Notes: a model not told the origin generated them from the letters alone. DNA of 64,000 bases from Paractinoplanes tereljensis (GCF_016862435.1 NZ_BOMY01000002.1:496001-560000); one strand, 5' to 3'; shown: positions 7,768-16,955, counted from the stretch's first letter. Numbers and translations: made by a program.

Positions 7768-8763
7768 ATGCTGGACGGCGTGCCGGAACGGATCCACGAG
7801 GTCACCGCATTTCTCGCCGAGGTGCTCGCCCCGCGAGCGCCACTCACCGTGATCGTCGACGGCGGCGATCACGGCGCCGCCGCCAGCTTCGCGGCCCGGC
7901 TCGCCGAAGCCTTCCCGGCTTCGGCCCGCGCGTGGACGGTCGACGCCGTCCTCGGGCTGAGCGGACCGGCCGGCGGCCGCTTCGACTCGGCGCTCAACGT
8001 GCTCGAGCCGGCCGCCGACCGCATCTTCGTCTACCTGCGCAGCGGCCCGCGCGGAAAGCAACTGGGCAACGGCGAGGGTGAGCGGCGGGCCCAGGTGGTG
8101 ATCGACCACCACGATCCGCAGTGGCCGGTCATCCGGCACGTGCATCCGCGGCTGGCCGACCCGGAGAGGTGGTATCTGACCGAGAGCCGGGCGTTCTTCG
8201 GGGCCCGGGCGGCCGGTTGGGACGCCAAATTCGGCGACGATCTCCCGGCGTACGCCATGGCGGTCGAAACGGCCGCGCCTCGCCCCGGAGACCTGGCCCT
8301 CGACGTGGGTTGCGGCACCGGCCGGGCATTACCGGCCCTGGCCGCCGCGGTCGGCCCCCAGGGGCGGGTGGTCGGTCTCGACCTGACCCCGGCGATGCTG
8401 CAGGCGGCCCGCGTGGCCGGCCGGGGCGGCTGCGCCGACCTGCTGATCGGTGACGCGCGCCGGCTGCCGTTCCCGGACGCGGTGGCCGGCGTGGTCTTCG
8501 CCGCCGGCCTGGTGCAGCACCTGCCCGACCCGAGCGTCGGCCTGACCGAGCTGGCCCGGGTGACCCGGCCGGGCGGCAAACTGATGATCTTTCACCCATC
8601 CGGCCGTGCCGCGCTGGCTGCGCGACACGGCCGGAGCGTGCGTCCCGACGAGCCGCTGAACCGGGAGAACCTCGAGCCACTGATGGCCAAGTCCGGCTGG
8701 CGGCTCACTCGCTACGACGACCAGGACGACTATTTCCTGGCCCTCGCCGAGCGGGTGATCTGA
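7768..8763 (+). CDS. Fusion: degenerate uridine-kinase-like P-loop domain plus SAM-dependent methyltransferase
   Basis: ATG 7768 gives 331 residues; an in-frame ATG at 7732 adds 12. The first 130 residues look like the P-loop fold of actinobacterial uridine-kinase-like proteins (LTVIVDGG start, VVIDHHDPQWPV end), but the Walker A region reads GGDHGAAAS and lacks the Lys, so phosphotransfer is doubtful. The rest is a class I methyltransferase with SAM motif DVGCGTGRALPAL and the later motifs LIGDARRLPF and VFAAGLVQHL. Substrate unknown. It diverges from the mod operon and converges with the chemoreceptor gene, with one base between the stops. Confidence 0.8.
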   Translation: MLDGVPERIHEVTAFLAEVLAPRAPLTVIVDGGDHGAAASFAARLAEAFPASARAWTVDAVLGLSGPAGGRFDSALNVLEPAADRIFVYLRSGPRGKQLGNGEGERRAQVVIDHHDPQWPVIRHVHPRLADPERWYLTESRAFFGARAAGWDAKFGDDLPAYAMAVETAAPRPGDLALDVGCGTGRALPALAAAVGPQGRVVGLDLTPAMLQAARVAGRGGCADLLIGDARRLPFPDAVAGVVFAAGLVQHLPDPSVGLTELARVTRPGGKLMIFHPSGRAALAARHGRSVRPDEPLNRENLEPLMAKSGWRLTRYDDQDDYFLALAERVI

Positions 8764-8764
8764 A

Positions 8765-10333
8765 TCAGTAGGTGAAGCGGGAAACCGCGACGTGCAGTTC
8801 CTGGGACATCCGGGAGAGCTCGGCGGCGGACCGCTGGGCGTCGACGACCGACTCGGCGGTGAGGCGGGCGTTCGAGGCCACCGTCTCGATGCCGGAGTTG
8901 ATCTGGATGGTGGCGCCGGCCGCCTCGGCGACGTTGCGGTTCATCTCGGCGGTGGTGGCGCTCTGCTCCTCGACGGCCGAGGCGATCGTCGTGGTGTAGT
9001 CGTTGATCCGGCCGATGACCTCGGCGATCTGCTGGATGGCGTTGACCGCCTGGCCGCTGTCCGACTGGATCGCCTCGACCCGCCGGGAGATGTCCTCGGT
9101 GGCCCGGGCCGTCTCCTGAGCCAGGTCCTTGACCTCGCTGGCGACGACGGCGAAGCCCTTGCCCATCTCGCCGGCCCGGGCGGCCTCGATGGTGGCGTTC
9201 AGCGCGAGCAGGTTGGTCTGCTCGGCGATGGCGGTGATCACCTTGATCACGTCGCCGATCTCCCGGCTCGACTCGCCGAGGGTGGCGATCGTCTGGTTGG
9301 TCGACTCGGCCACGGTGACGGCCTCGCCGGCTACCCGGGCGGCCGCGGTCGCGCTCTGGGTGATCTCGGCGATGGCCGCGCCCATCTCCTCCGAGCCGGC
9401 CGCGACGGTGCTGACGCTCTGCGAGACCTCCTCGGACGCGGTCGACACGACCTGCGCCTGGGCCGAGGCGTCGTCCGCGTTTTTGCTGATCTGGTTCGCG
9501 ATCGTCGAGGTCTCCTCGGCCGCCGCGGCCAGGCTCTGCGACGCCGCACCGACCGAGGCGATGACCTCGCGGGTCTGGCCGAGGGCCTGGTTCAGCAGCC
9601 GGGCCATCTCGCCGACCTCGTCGTGGTGCTTGACGTCGGCCTCGACGGTCAGGTCGCCGTCGGCGAGCGCGGTGAGCGAGCGCTTGACCCGCTCCAGCGG
9701 GCGCACGATCAGCCGGGCCACGTAGATGCCCAGGCCGAGGGCGAGCAGCAGGCCGACGACGAGGACCGCGATGACCATGGTGCGGGCGTTCGCGGCGGCG
9801 GTCGCGCTCTCGTCGGCGCGAGACTTGGCCTCGGCGAGCACCGCGGAGTTCTCGGCCTCGATGGCGTCGGCCGCGTCGTTCACGACCGGCTTGATGTCGG
9901 TGCGGTACTCGGTGTAGAAGCTGGTGACGCTCACCGTCGCGAGCGGGAGGAGCTTCTGCTCGGCGTCCTGCAGGATGGTGGCGTAGTTGGTGGTGAACTT
10001 CGTGAAGGACGCCGCGTCGGTCGGCTTGTAACTGGCGATCTGCGAGTCGAGGAGCGTCTTCTTCTCGGCGATCTCGGTGTCCAGGGTCTTGCGGACCGCA
10101 ACGGTCGCGCCGCCGTACTCGAGGTAGCGGGCGCGCAGCGCGTTGAAGTTGCGCTGAATGTTCGACAGGTTGGTCAGCGGCTGGACGTCGTCCTGGTACA
10201 GCATCTGGCTCTTCTCGCTGAGCACGTTGAGCTGCACGATGCCGGTGATCCCGATGGCCACCGCGGCGGTGGCGGCGACGCCGACGCTCGCCAGAATCTT
10301 GGTGCTGACCCGTAGATCGGCGAACGCTTTCAC
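8765..10333 (-). CDS. Methyl-accepting chemotaxis protein
   Basis: Encodes 522 residues from GTG 10333 (AAGGGG six bases upstream). TM1 spans about 13-33, an extracytoplasmic four-helix sensor about 35-188, TM2 about 189-211, HAMP about 212-265, then the long signalling coiled coil. The hairpin tip that contacts CheA/CheW is intact (EQTNLLALNATIEAARAG, then GKGFAVVASEV). No CheW-tethering pentapeptide is seen at the C-terminus. It implies flagellar motility, as in Actinoplanes zoospores. The minus-strand leader holds GCCGAAAC around 10406, loosely like a FliA -10 element; this is weak. No che genes are adjacent. Confidence 0.94.
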   Translation of the reverse strand: MKAFADLRVSTKILASVGVAATAAVAIGITGIVQLNVLSEKSQMLYQDDVQPLTNLSNIQRNFNALRARYLEYGGATVAVRKTLDTEIAEKKTLLDSQIASYKPTDAASFTKFTTNYATILQDAEQKLLPLATVSVTSFYTEYRTDIKPVVNDAADAIEAENSAVLAEAKSRADESATAAANARTMVIAVLVVGLLLALGLGIYVARLIVRPLERVKRSLTALADGDLTVEADVKHHDEVGEMARLLNQALGQTREVIASVGAASQSLAAAAEETSTIANQISKNADDASAQAQVVSTASEEVSQSVSTVAAGSEEMGAAIAEITQSATAAARVAGEAVTVAESTNQTIATLGESSREIGDVIKVITAIAEQTNLLALNATIEAARAGEMGKGFAVVASEVKDLAQETARATEDISRRVEAIQSDSGQAVNAIQQIAEVIGRINDYTTTIASAVEEQSATTAEMNRNVAEAAGATIQINSGIETVASNARLTAESVVDAQRSAAELSRMSQELHVAVSRFTY

Positions 10334-10415
10334 GAGCGACCCCTTGCTGTCGACGATGTTGATCGCCGCACAGTTCGGTCGCGCCGCGGGTACCTTGAGG
10401 TTTCGGCCACATCCG

Positions 10416-11333
10416 CTAAAGGTCTGTCAATTCCCGTTCGAGCAGGCCGGTCAGGTAGTCGTGCCGGCCGTCGCTGATCTGGATGCCCCGGCTCGGGCCC
10501 TCGGCGATCATCAGCGTGTAGAGGTGGATGCGGTAGAGCGTCAACCGGACCCGGGCCGACTCGTCGAACGGCTCGGGCCGGTAACCGGCCAGGAACGGGT
10601 GGTCCGGGACCTCCTCGATGCGCTGCCGCAGGGCCGGCGAGACGAGGTCCAGCAGCGGGTCGCCGTAGAGGTAACGCTCGCCGTCGACCAGGCCGGTCAG
10701 CGCGCCGTCCGGCCCGACCAGCACGTTGCCGTCCCACAGGTCGAAGTGCAGCAGCGCCGGCCGGGTCACCGCGGCCAGCACGTCGTGGTGGCGGGCGACC
10801 AGCCCGTCCAACGGCGGCAGCGGAACACCCCAGTCGGCGGCGTCGGCCCGCAGGTCGTCGATCATCGCCGCGAACGCGGTGGGCCAGTCGGCGCCGGACG
10901 CCCGGTCGCCGGTGTAACCGAAGTGATCGCCGGTGATGGTGTGCACCCGGCGCACCGCGGCGCCGCACTCGGTGCGGGCCCGGGCCGAGTCGTGGCTGGT
11001 CAGCGGGGTTCCGGGCAGCAGCGAGGTGATGATCCAGTCGGTGGTGCCGGCCAGCACGGCCGGCACCGGCACGCCCGGGGTGTGCGCGGCGACCAGCGCG
11101 AAGTACTCCGCCTCGGCCGGGATCATCCCCGCTTCGTACCGGAGCATGCGAGCCGTCGCGGGCGGGCCCACCTTGACCACCACCTGGCGGCCGTCGTCGA
11201 GACCGGCCTTCCAGACCGCGGCGAAGGTGCCACCGCTGAGCTCCTCGGCGCCGGTCAGGCCGGCGCCGAGGCCTTGCGAGACGATCGCCGCGATGTCCTT
11301 CTCGGACAGATCGAGCTGCGTGGGGCTGCGCAT
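10416..11333 (-). CDS. Fructosamine kinase / aminoglycoside phosphotransferase-family protein
   Basis: Encodes 305 residues with the APH fold: a glycine loop region (LSGGTFAAVWKA), the ATP-contact Lys in QVVVKVG, the catalytic loop HFDLWDGNVLV and the metal-binding Asp in GLVDGERYLYGD. The HFDLWDGN form and the long C-terminal helical part resemble fructosamine-3-kinase and bacterial homologues that repair glycated proteins or phosphorylate small sugars. An antibiotic-resistance role is possible but unsupported. It starts 10 nt after the PrsW stop, suggesting co-transcription. Confidence 0.82.
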   Translation of the reverse strand: MRSPTQLDLSEKDIAAIVSQGLGAGLTGAEELSGGTFAAVWKAGLDDGRQVVVKVGPPATARMLRYEAGMIPAEAEYFALVAAHTPGVPVPAVLAGTTDWIITSLLPGTPLTSHDSARARTECGAAVRRVHTITGDHFGYTGDRASGADWPTAFAAMIDDLRADAADWGVPLPPLDGLVARHHDVLAAVTRPALLHFDLWDGNVLVGPDGALTGLVDGERYLYGDPLLDLVSPALRQRIEEVPDHPFLAGYRPEPFDESARVRLTLYRIHLYTLMIAEGPSRGIQISDGRHDYLTGLLERELTDL

Positions 11334-11343
11334 TCCGTTGAAT

Positions 11344-12153
11344 CTAGACGGTTACGGCCTGCCCGAAGCGCCCGCCGAGGGTGTGTTCGCTGAAAGTGCG
11401 GTAGCGGGCCAGCTCGATGAACAGCCAGCCGATGCTGATCGCGCCCAGGATGATGTACGCCCACAGGCTGGTGAACGTGTCCCAGCAGGTGTGCAGTGCC
11501 ACCGCACCGGCGAAGGTGAGCAGGAACTGCACCAGCCGCTTGCCGCTCGGGCCTGAGATCAACGCCCACAGCGCGCCCGCGGTCAGCCCGGTCCAGGCGG
11601 TGTGCCCGGCCGGCGAGGTGAGGCCCCGGATGAACAGCGTCTCCTCGACCGCGCCGATGTTGCCGTTCGAGGACAGGAGCGCCGTGAACGCGTACCCCAT
11701 GGTCTCGAGCGCGGCGAATCCCATGCCGGAAGCGACGCCGATGATCAGGCCGTCCGACGGCAGTCGGCGGCCGTGCCGGGACAGGATCCAGAAGAGCAGG
11801 ACCACCGGCACGATCAGCTTGGCCGACTCCTCGATGAGCGCGACCAGCACCATCGGCAGCACGCCGAGCCCGCGCAGCGTGTTGTACTCCAGGGTGCCGG
11901 CCACCACGATGCCGATCACGCCACCGAAGAAACCGGCGATGACCAGCGTCGACGAGGGAACCTGCCAGCGGCCGGTGCGAGCCTGGGCGAAGGTCAGGAA
12001 GGACAGCGGCACGACCGTCGCGCCGAGCAGGATCAGCGACGGGACGAAGTTGGGGTTCTGGGTGTGGACCAGGGTCCGCAGCACCACGATGTACAGAATC
12101 AGCCCGGTGATCAGAACACCGAGCCACGCCCACCGGCGAGTTCGATCGCGCAT
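11344..12153 (-). CDS. PrsW-family intramembrane metalloprotease
   Basis: From ATG 12153 it encodes 269 residues with about eight hydrophobic helices. The family's membrane motifs are present: EESAK, GMGFAALETMGY, a conserved His in SPAGHTAWTGL and HTCWD. PrsW-type proteases (CPBP superfamily, glutamic/zinc) cleave anti-sigma factors or process membrane proteins. No anti-sigma gene is adjacent, so its target is unknown. A TTG two codons upstream is an alternative start. The drug exporter lies upstream and the APH-like kinase downstream on the same strand. Confidence 0.88.
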   Translation of the reverse strand: MRDRTRRWAWLGVLITGLILYIVVLRTLVHTQNPNFVPSLILLGATVVPLSFLTFAQARTGRWQVPSSTLVIAGFFGGVIGIVVAGTLEYNTLRGLGVLPMVLVALIEESAKLIVPVVLLFWILSRHGRRLPSDGLIIGVASGMGFAALETMGYAFTALLSSNGNIGAVEETLFIRGLTSPAGHTAWTGLTAGALWALISGPSGKRLVQFLLTFAGAVALHTCWDTFTSLWAYIILGAISIGWLFIELARYRTFSEHTLGGRFGQAVTV

Positions 12154-12207
12154 GGTCAAAGTCTTTTTCCCAGCGGCCTTTCAGTCAATCGGTGATTGCC
12201 GTGACAC

Positions 12208-13536
12208 TCAGTGGGCGACGACGATCGGGGTGTCGAACTGCTCGACCGGGAGGTCGCGCGGGCGGACCACGGCGTACAGCGTGATCGTGGCCGCGGCCAT
12301 CCCGCCGAACACCACGATCGCCATCGACGTCGCGTCGCCGCCGAACACGCCGACCAGCGGGGCGGCCAGCGCGCCGATCCCGAACTGGACCGCGCCGAGC
12401 AGGGCCGCCGCGGTGCCGGCCGCCTCGCCGTGCCGGGACAGCGCGATGGCCGGTGCGTTCGGCATGGCCAGGCCGACCATCGCCAGCACGAACCACAGCG
12501 GGACCAGCAGGCCGACCAGGCCGCCGAGGTCGGCGATCGCGAGGACCAGCAGCACCAGACCGCCGACCACGCCGCCGATCAGCGAACCGCCCAGGATCTG
12601 CTGCGGCGACCAGCGGCGCAGCAGCCGCACGTTGAACTGGGTGGCACCGATCAGGCCGATCGCGCCGCCCGCGAAGACGTACGCGAACTGCTGCTCGCTC
12701 AGGCCGTACTCCTCCTGGAACACGAACGACGAGCCGCTGACGTAGGCGAACAGCGCCGAGAACGCGAAGCCGGCCACCAGGATCAGCCCGACGTAGACCC
12801 GGTCGGTGAACAGCCGACCGTAGTCGCGCAGCACCTGCCCGCTGCGGCGCGCGGCCGGCGGCAGCGTCTCCGGCAGGACCAGGGCGGTCGCCGCCATGAT
12901 GGCCACGCCGGCCACGGTCAGCACCACGAACACCCCACGCCAGGACGTCCACTCCAGCACCAGGCCGCCGATGGTCGGCGCCAGGATCGGCGCCACCCCG
13001 ACGACAAGCATCAGCCGGGAGAACAGGCGGGCCGCGGCCAGGCCGTTGAACAGGTCGCGGACGATTGCCATCGCGATGACGGCCGCGGCCGCGGCCCCCA
13101 GGCCCTGCAGGACCCGCAGGGTTCCGAGAACGGCCAGGTTGGGCGCGATCACACACAAGATCGAGGCCAGGATGTGTACGGCGATGCCGGCCAGCAGTGG
13201 CATCCGGCGGCCGAGCCGGTCGGACAGCGGTCCCACGATCAACTGCCCGAACGCCAGGCCGACAAGCGTGCCGGTCAGGGTGAGCTGCACCGACGCGGCG
13301 CTGGCGGACAGGTCGGTGGTGATCGTCGGGAGCGACGGAAGGTACATGTCGATCGTCAGCGGCCCGAGCGCGGTGAGGAAGCCGAGGACGAGCACGATCC
13401 GGAAGCGACGCCCGGTGGGAATCAGTTCCCCCGGGGAGAGGTCGATGGCGGGCGGGCTGGTGAGGGTCTCGGTCTTTGCCACAACCGGTGACAAGTAGTT
13501 CCGGCCCCACAAGATTCCGCCCGTCATCCTCCTCAC
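12208..13536 (-). CDS. Bcr/CflA-type MFS multidrug exporter
   Basis: Up to 442 residues with twelve hydrophobic helices. MFS motif A is clear (GPLSDRLGRRMPLL, about residues 100-113). The TIDMYLPSLP segment in TM1 and LRVLQGLGAAAAAV in TM4 are typical of the Bcr/CflA drug-proton antiporter group. The start is uncertain: GTG 13536 and ATG 13527 flank an AGGAGG too close to the ATG, and GTG 13482 is another option. It begins within about 10 nt of the upstream Pro-rich gene's stop, so the two are probably co-transcribed. Confidence 0.88.
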   Translation of the reverse strand: MRRMTGGILWGRNYLSPVVAKTETLTSPPAIDLSPGELIPTGRRFRIVLVLGFLTALGPLTIDMYLPSLPTITTDLSASAASVQLTLTGTLVGLAFGQLIVGPLSDRLGRRMPLLAGIAVHILASILCVIAPNLAVLGTLRVLQGLGAAAAAVIAMAIVRDLFNGLAAARLFSRLMLVVGVAPILAPTIGGLVLEWTSWRGVFVVLTVAGVAIMAATALVLPETLPPAARRSGQVLRDYGRLFTDRVYVGLILVAGFAFSALFAYVSGSSFVFQEEYGLSEQQFAYVFAGGAIGLIGATQFNVRLLRRWSPQQILGGSLIGGVVGGLVLLVLAIADLGGLVGLLVPLWFVLAMVGLAMPNAPAIALSRHGEAAGTAAALLGAVQFGIGALAAPLVGVFGGDATSMAIVVFGGMAAATITLYAVVRPRDLPVEQFDTPIVVAH

Positions 13537-13543
13537 ATGGGCT

Positions 13544-14542
13544 TTACTTCTTCATGACGTACGGGCGGTAGAACTCGTACAGCTGCCGGTCGCCCACCTG
13601 GCTCAGCAGTGACTCGTTGCCCATCAGGAACACCACGCTCGGGCAGTCCTCGTCCTCGCCGTTCACCGACGCCTTGTCCAGCAGCTGCTTGCCGGTGGCC
13701 GCCTCGAACAGCCGCACCCGGTAGGTCGCCTTCTTCATGACGACCGTCTCCGGCTTGGGGTCGTCGAACTTGCAGCTCTTGGCGGTGCCCCCGGTCTTCA
13801 CCAGGTCGACGCAGCCGACCAGCTGCGACTTGGCCGGGTCGCGCGGGATCCAGGCCTGCCAGATCGACTCCGTCAGGTCGGGCACGCTGACCGACGACAG
13901 GATGCGCCGGCTGGGCAGGGCGACGCTGTCGACGACCCCCACCGAGATCTGGTGCGGCGCTTTGCCGGCGAACTTGGGTGACTGCGGGTAATACCACCCG
14001 TCACACACCCGGGCCAGGTCCTTGTCGTCCCGCACCGGGTAGGTGCTGGCCCGGGGCCCGGCCGGCTCGCTCGGCGCGCTGGGCTCGCTCGTCTGCGGGG
14101 TGGGCGCTACCTCGGTCGGCCGGGTCGGCGGGGCGTTCCAGCGATCGTCGTCGAGTGCTGCCACCTGCTTCGCGGTCGAGTCGACCACCCGCCACATGTA
14201 GACGACGTAGCCGGCGGTGGAGAGCAGCATCCCGACCACGATGATCAGCACGATCGCCCACGGCTTGAGCTTGGCGGGCGGCGCGGTGAACGGCGGCAGC
14301 TGGTCGCCGGTGGGCTGCGGCTCCCAGTTCACCGGCGGATATCCGGGCGGCGGCTGCCACCCGGCCGGCGGTTGCTGCCAGGCGGGCGGCGACTGCCACG
14401 GGACCGGCTGCAGCCACTGGGGCTGTTGCCACTGCGGTTGGCCGACCGGCGGCCGGTGCCACTGCGGGTCCGGTGGGGCGGGCGGCGGTTGAGTGCCGTC
14501 GGTGGGCGGCCGGCCAGGTGCCGGTGGGCCCTGTTCTTCCAT
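13544..14542 (-). CDS. Membrane protein with Pro/Gln/Trp-rich cytoplasmic N-terminus, unknown function
   Basis: Encodes 332 residues. Residues 1-90 are a disordered tract of PPxxWQ-like units. One transmembrane helix follows at about 95-117 (WAIVLIIVVGMLLSTAGYVVYMW), then a Pro/Thr/Ser linker and a C-terminal extracytoplasmic domain of about 170 residues. That domain has four Cys (RVCDGW, VGCVDL, KSCKF, EDCPSV), probably two disulphides. The architecture is common among actinobacterial surface proteins of unknown role. It lies upstream of, and nearly touching, the Bcr exporter gene. Confidence 0.7.
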   Translation of the reverse strand: MEEQGPPAPGRPPTDGTQPPPAPPDPQWHRPPVGQPQWQQPQWLQPVPWQSPPAWQQPPAGWQPPPGYPPVNWEPQPTGDQLPPFTAPPAKLKPWAIVLIIVVGMLLSTAGYVVYMWRVVDSTAKQVAALDDDRWNAPPTRPTEVAPTPQTSEPSAPSEPAGPRASTYPVRDDKDLARVCDGWYYPQSPKFAGKAPHQISVGVVDSVALPSRRILSSVSVPDLTESIWQAWIPRDPAKSQLVGCVDLVKTGGTAKSCKFDDPKPETVVMKKATYRVRLFEAATGKQLLDKASVNGEDEDCPSVVFLMGNESLLSQVGDRQLYEFYRPYVMKK

Positions 14543-14592
14543 GACTACGGTCCCCGTTCGAAAAGCTGGACCGCGACTGTATCGAATCCTGA

Positions 14593-15501
14593 CTATTCTT
14601 GACGCCCGGCGAGGACCGCGGTGAAGGCGGCGCGGACCTGGTCGCGCAGCCAGGCGTGGGCCGGGTCGGTGTCGTAGCGCTGGTGCCAGGCGCAGTTGAT
14701 CGGCGGGTCCGGCAGCGGGATCGGCAGCGGCGCGGTGACCAGCCCGAACGCCTCGATCAGGGGACGCCAGGTGAGCTCCGGGACGGTCGCCACCGTCGGA
14801 CCGCCGGCGATCAGGTGTGCGGCGGTGGCGGTCGTGCCGACGGCCGCCACGACCCGGCGGCGCAGGCCGTGCGACTCGAGGATGGTGTCGACCGGATCGG
14901 TGAGCCGGCCGCGGCGGGAGATCAGGACGTGCGGCTTGGCGGCGTAGGCCGGCAGGTCGAGTCGTCCGGCGTACGGATGATCGCGGCGCAGGACCACGAC
15001 GAAGCGGTCGTGGCCGACGGTCTCATGCCGGATCTCCGGCAGGGCCGGCACGTCCGCGCCGATCTCCAGATCGACGCGGCCGTGCCGCAGTTCGTCGGTG
15101 TCGACCGCGGCCTCGGGCAGAAACCGCAGGCGTACGCCCGGCGCCGTCCCGGCCGAACTGGCCAGCAGAGCCGGCGCGAGTGCGGTGGCCAGGGCGTCGT
15201 GGCACTGGAGGGTGAAGACGCGGTCGAGCCCGGCCAGGTCGAGCTCCCGGCTCGGCGCCAGCACCTCCCGGGTCTGTCGCAGCAGCTCACCGACCTGCTC
15301 GCGGACTGCCGTCGCGTACGGCGTCGGGGTCATCGTCCGGCCGGTGCGCACCAGGATGTCGTCGCCGGTCAGCCGGCGGAGGCGGCCGAGATTGCGGCTC
15401 ACCGCGGGCGAGGACAGCCGCAGTCGCTGAGCCGCCCCCGCGACACTGCCCTCCTCCAGGAGTGCGTCAAGCACGGTGAGCAGATTCAGATCCAGTTGCA
15501 T
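14593..15501 (-). CDS. LysR-family transcriptional regulator
   Basis: Encodes 302 residues. The winged HTH occupies residues 1-60 (LNLLTVLDALLEEGSVAGAAQRL, then SSPAVSRNLGRLR), and a periplasmic-binding-like effector domain fills the rest. It belongs to the NodD/PcpR-like group by its DLNLL opening. It is divergent from the IMPase-like and NAD(P)-binding genes across 66 bp, the usual geometry for a LysR protein regulating its neighbours and itself. The inducer is unknown. Confidence 0.9.
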   Translation of the reverse strand: MQLDLNLLTVLDALLEEGSVAGAAQRLRLSSPAVSRNLGRLRRLTGDDILVRTGRTMTPTPYATAVREQVGELLRQTREVLAPSRELDLAGLDRVFTLQCHDALATALAPALLASSAGTAPGVRLRFLPEAAVDTDELRHGRVDLEIGADVPALPEIRHETVGHDRFVVVLRRDHPYAGRLDLPAYAAKPHVLISRRGRLTDPVDTILESHGLRRRVVAAVGTTATAAHLIAGGPTVATVPELTWRPLIEAFGLVTAPLPIPLPDPPINCAWHQRYDTDPAHAWLRDQVRAAFTAVLAGRQE

Positions 15502-15567
15502 GGTGGTAAATCGTAGCTTCCAAAGGTTGCACTGGACTTAACCGAGCCGTCGGCCGAGAGTCAAGGC

Positions 15568-16332
15568 ATGCAAAAACTCCTGGTGGAAGCAACCGCGGCG
15601 GTCCATGCGGCCGCCACCCGCGTGGTGCGCCCGGCCCAGACGCCGACCAACGCGGCCCAGCTGTTCGCGGCCCTGCGCGCCAACGACGACGCCGTCACCG
15701 AGGTCCTGCGGCCGGCGCTCCTCGGCGCCCTGCCCGGTTCGCAGTGGACCTCGGACGAGCACGGCTCCGGCCCGATGCCGGACGGCGACTGGTGGGTCGT
15801 CGACCCGGTGGGCGGCAACATGAACGCGGTGCAGAGCATGCCCGACTGGAACGTCGGCGTGAGCCTGGTCCGGGCCGGCCGCCCGACCCTGGCCGTGCTG
15901 TACGCGCCGGTGGCGGGCGAGACGTTCACCGCGACGGCGGGCGGCGGGGCTTTTGTCAACGGCGTACGCCTGCAGGTCTCGGCCAAGACCGACCTGAGTA
16001 TGGCGCTGACCGGCACCGGCCAGGCCAAACCGAGCCGCGACGCGGCCGGTGCCGAGCGGGTGGGCGCCGCCATCGCGGCGATGATGCGGCACGCGCTGTA
16101 CGTCCAGGCCTCGGTTCCGGTCGGGCATCAGCTGGCCCAGGTGGCCGCCGGCCGGATGGACGTGCACTGGCAGTTCGACAACCTGCGCTCACACATCGCG
16201 CCGGTGCTGCTCGTGCAGGAGGCCGGCGGCACCGTCACCGACCTGGACGGCAAACCGTGGCAGCTGACCAGCGACGGTTACCTGGCCGCCGCGCCCGGCG
16301 TGCACGCCGCCGCCATCGAGGTGCTCCGATGA
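15568..16332 (+). CDS. Inositol monophosphatase-like protein with altered metal site
   Basis: Encodes 254 residues with the IMPase superfamily layout: an acidic loop (TSDEHG), the core WWVVDPVGGNMN, the GGGAFVNG loop, and a C-terminal FDNLRSHIAPVLLVQEAGGTVTD. The canonical DPxDGT motif reads DPVGGN here, so the second metal-binding Asp and the Thr are missing, and the C-terminal WD reads FD. I recall a subfamily with DAVEGN at this site, so this looks like a divergent branch rather than a recent mutation. Phosphatase activity is uncertain. It overlaps the next gene by ATGA and diverges from LysR. Confidence 0.8.
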   Translation: MQKLLVEATAAVHAAATRVVRPAQTPTNAAQLFAALRANDDAVTEVLRPALLGALPGSQWTSDEHGSGPMPDGDWWVVDPVGGNMNAVQSMPDWNVGVSLVRAGRPTLAVLYAPVAGETFTATAGGGAFVNGVRLQVSAKTDLSMALTGTGQAKPSRDAAGAERVGAAIAAMMRHALYVQASVPVGHQLAQVAAGRMDVHWQFDNLRSHIAPVLLVQEAGGTVTDLDGKPWQLTSDGYLAAAPGVHAAAIEVLR

Positions 16333-16955
16333 CCATGGAACTCACCGTGCTGGCGGCCTCCGGAGCGACCGGCCTGGAGTTGACCCGGCAGGCGCTGGAA
16401 CGGGGACACCGGGTCATCGCGATCGCTCGCAACCCGGACCGCATCGCCCTTCCCGACTCGCCGCGTCTGACCCGGGTGGCGGCCGACGTGCGCGACCCGG
16501 CCGGGATAGCCGCGGCCCTGGCCGGCCGCGCGGTCGTACTCTCCGGCCTGGGCATCGCCGGCGGCGACCAGCCCGGCGCGCTGACGGCGGGCGCCCAGGC
16601 CGTGGCCGACGCCCACCCGGACCGCATCGTGTGGCTGGGCGCCTTCGGTACCGGCCCGTCCGCCCAGGCGGCCGGCCCACTGACCCGCACCCTGCTGAAG
16701 ATGCTCGGCGCCCAGCTGTCCGACAAGGTCAACGCGGACGCGACCGTGCTGGCCGCCGGCGGCACGGTCTTCCACGCCGGCCCACTGTCAAACGCCCCAC
16801 TGAGCCCGACCCGCCGAACCGTCGGCCTGGCCGAAGCCCCCGCGCGTCTCTTCCCGTCCCGGGTAAGCCGAGCAACGGTGGCCGCCGCCATGCTCGACGA
16901 GGCCGAGACCCCCACCCACCCGGGCGCGATCGCCGTCCCTCTGGAGCGTTCTTGA
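16329..16955 (+). CDS. NAD(P)-binding (NmrA/atypical SDR) protein
   Basis: Encodes 208 residues. The N-terminal Rossmann motif is ASGATGLELTRQAL (about residues 8-21). An Arg pair after strand 2 (ARNPDR) favours NADPH. ADVRDP and VLSGLG follow the pattern of NmrA-like or SDR-a5 proteins, and the classical YxxxK is not obvious. It is probably a redox sensor or a reductase for a small substrate. It is translationally coupled to the IMPase-like gene (ATG within its TGA). Its last 60 coding bases recur almost unchanged as a remnant near 3.0 kb. Confidence 0.82.
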   Translation: MTMELTVLAASGATGLELTRQALERGHRVIAIARNPDRIALPDSPRLTRVAADVRDPAGIAAALAGRAVVLSGLGIAGGDQPGALTAGAQAVADAHPDRIVWLGAFGTGPSAQAAGPLTRTLLKMLGAQLSDKVNADATVLAAGGTVFHAGPLSNAPLSPTRRTVGLAEAPARLFPSRVSRATVAAAMLDEAETPTHPGAIAVPLERS

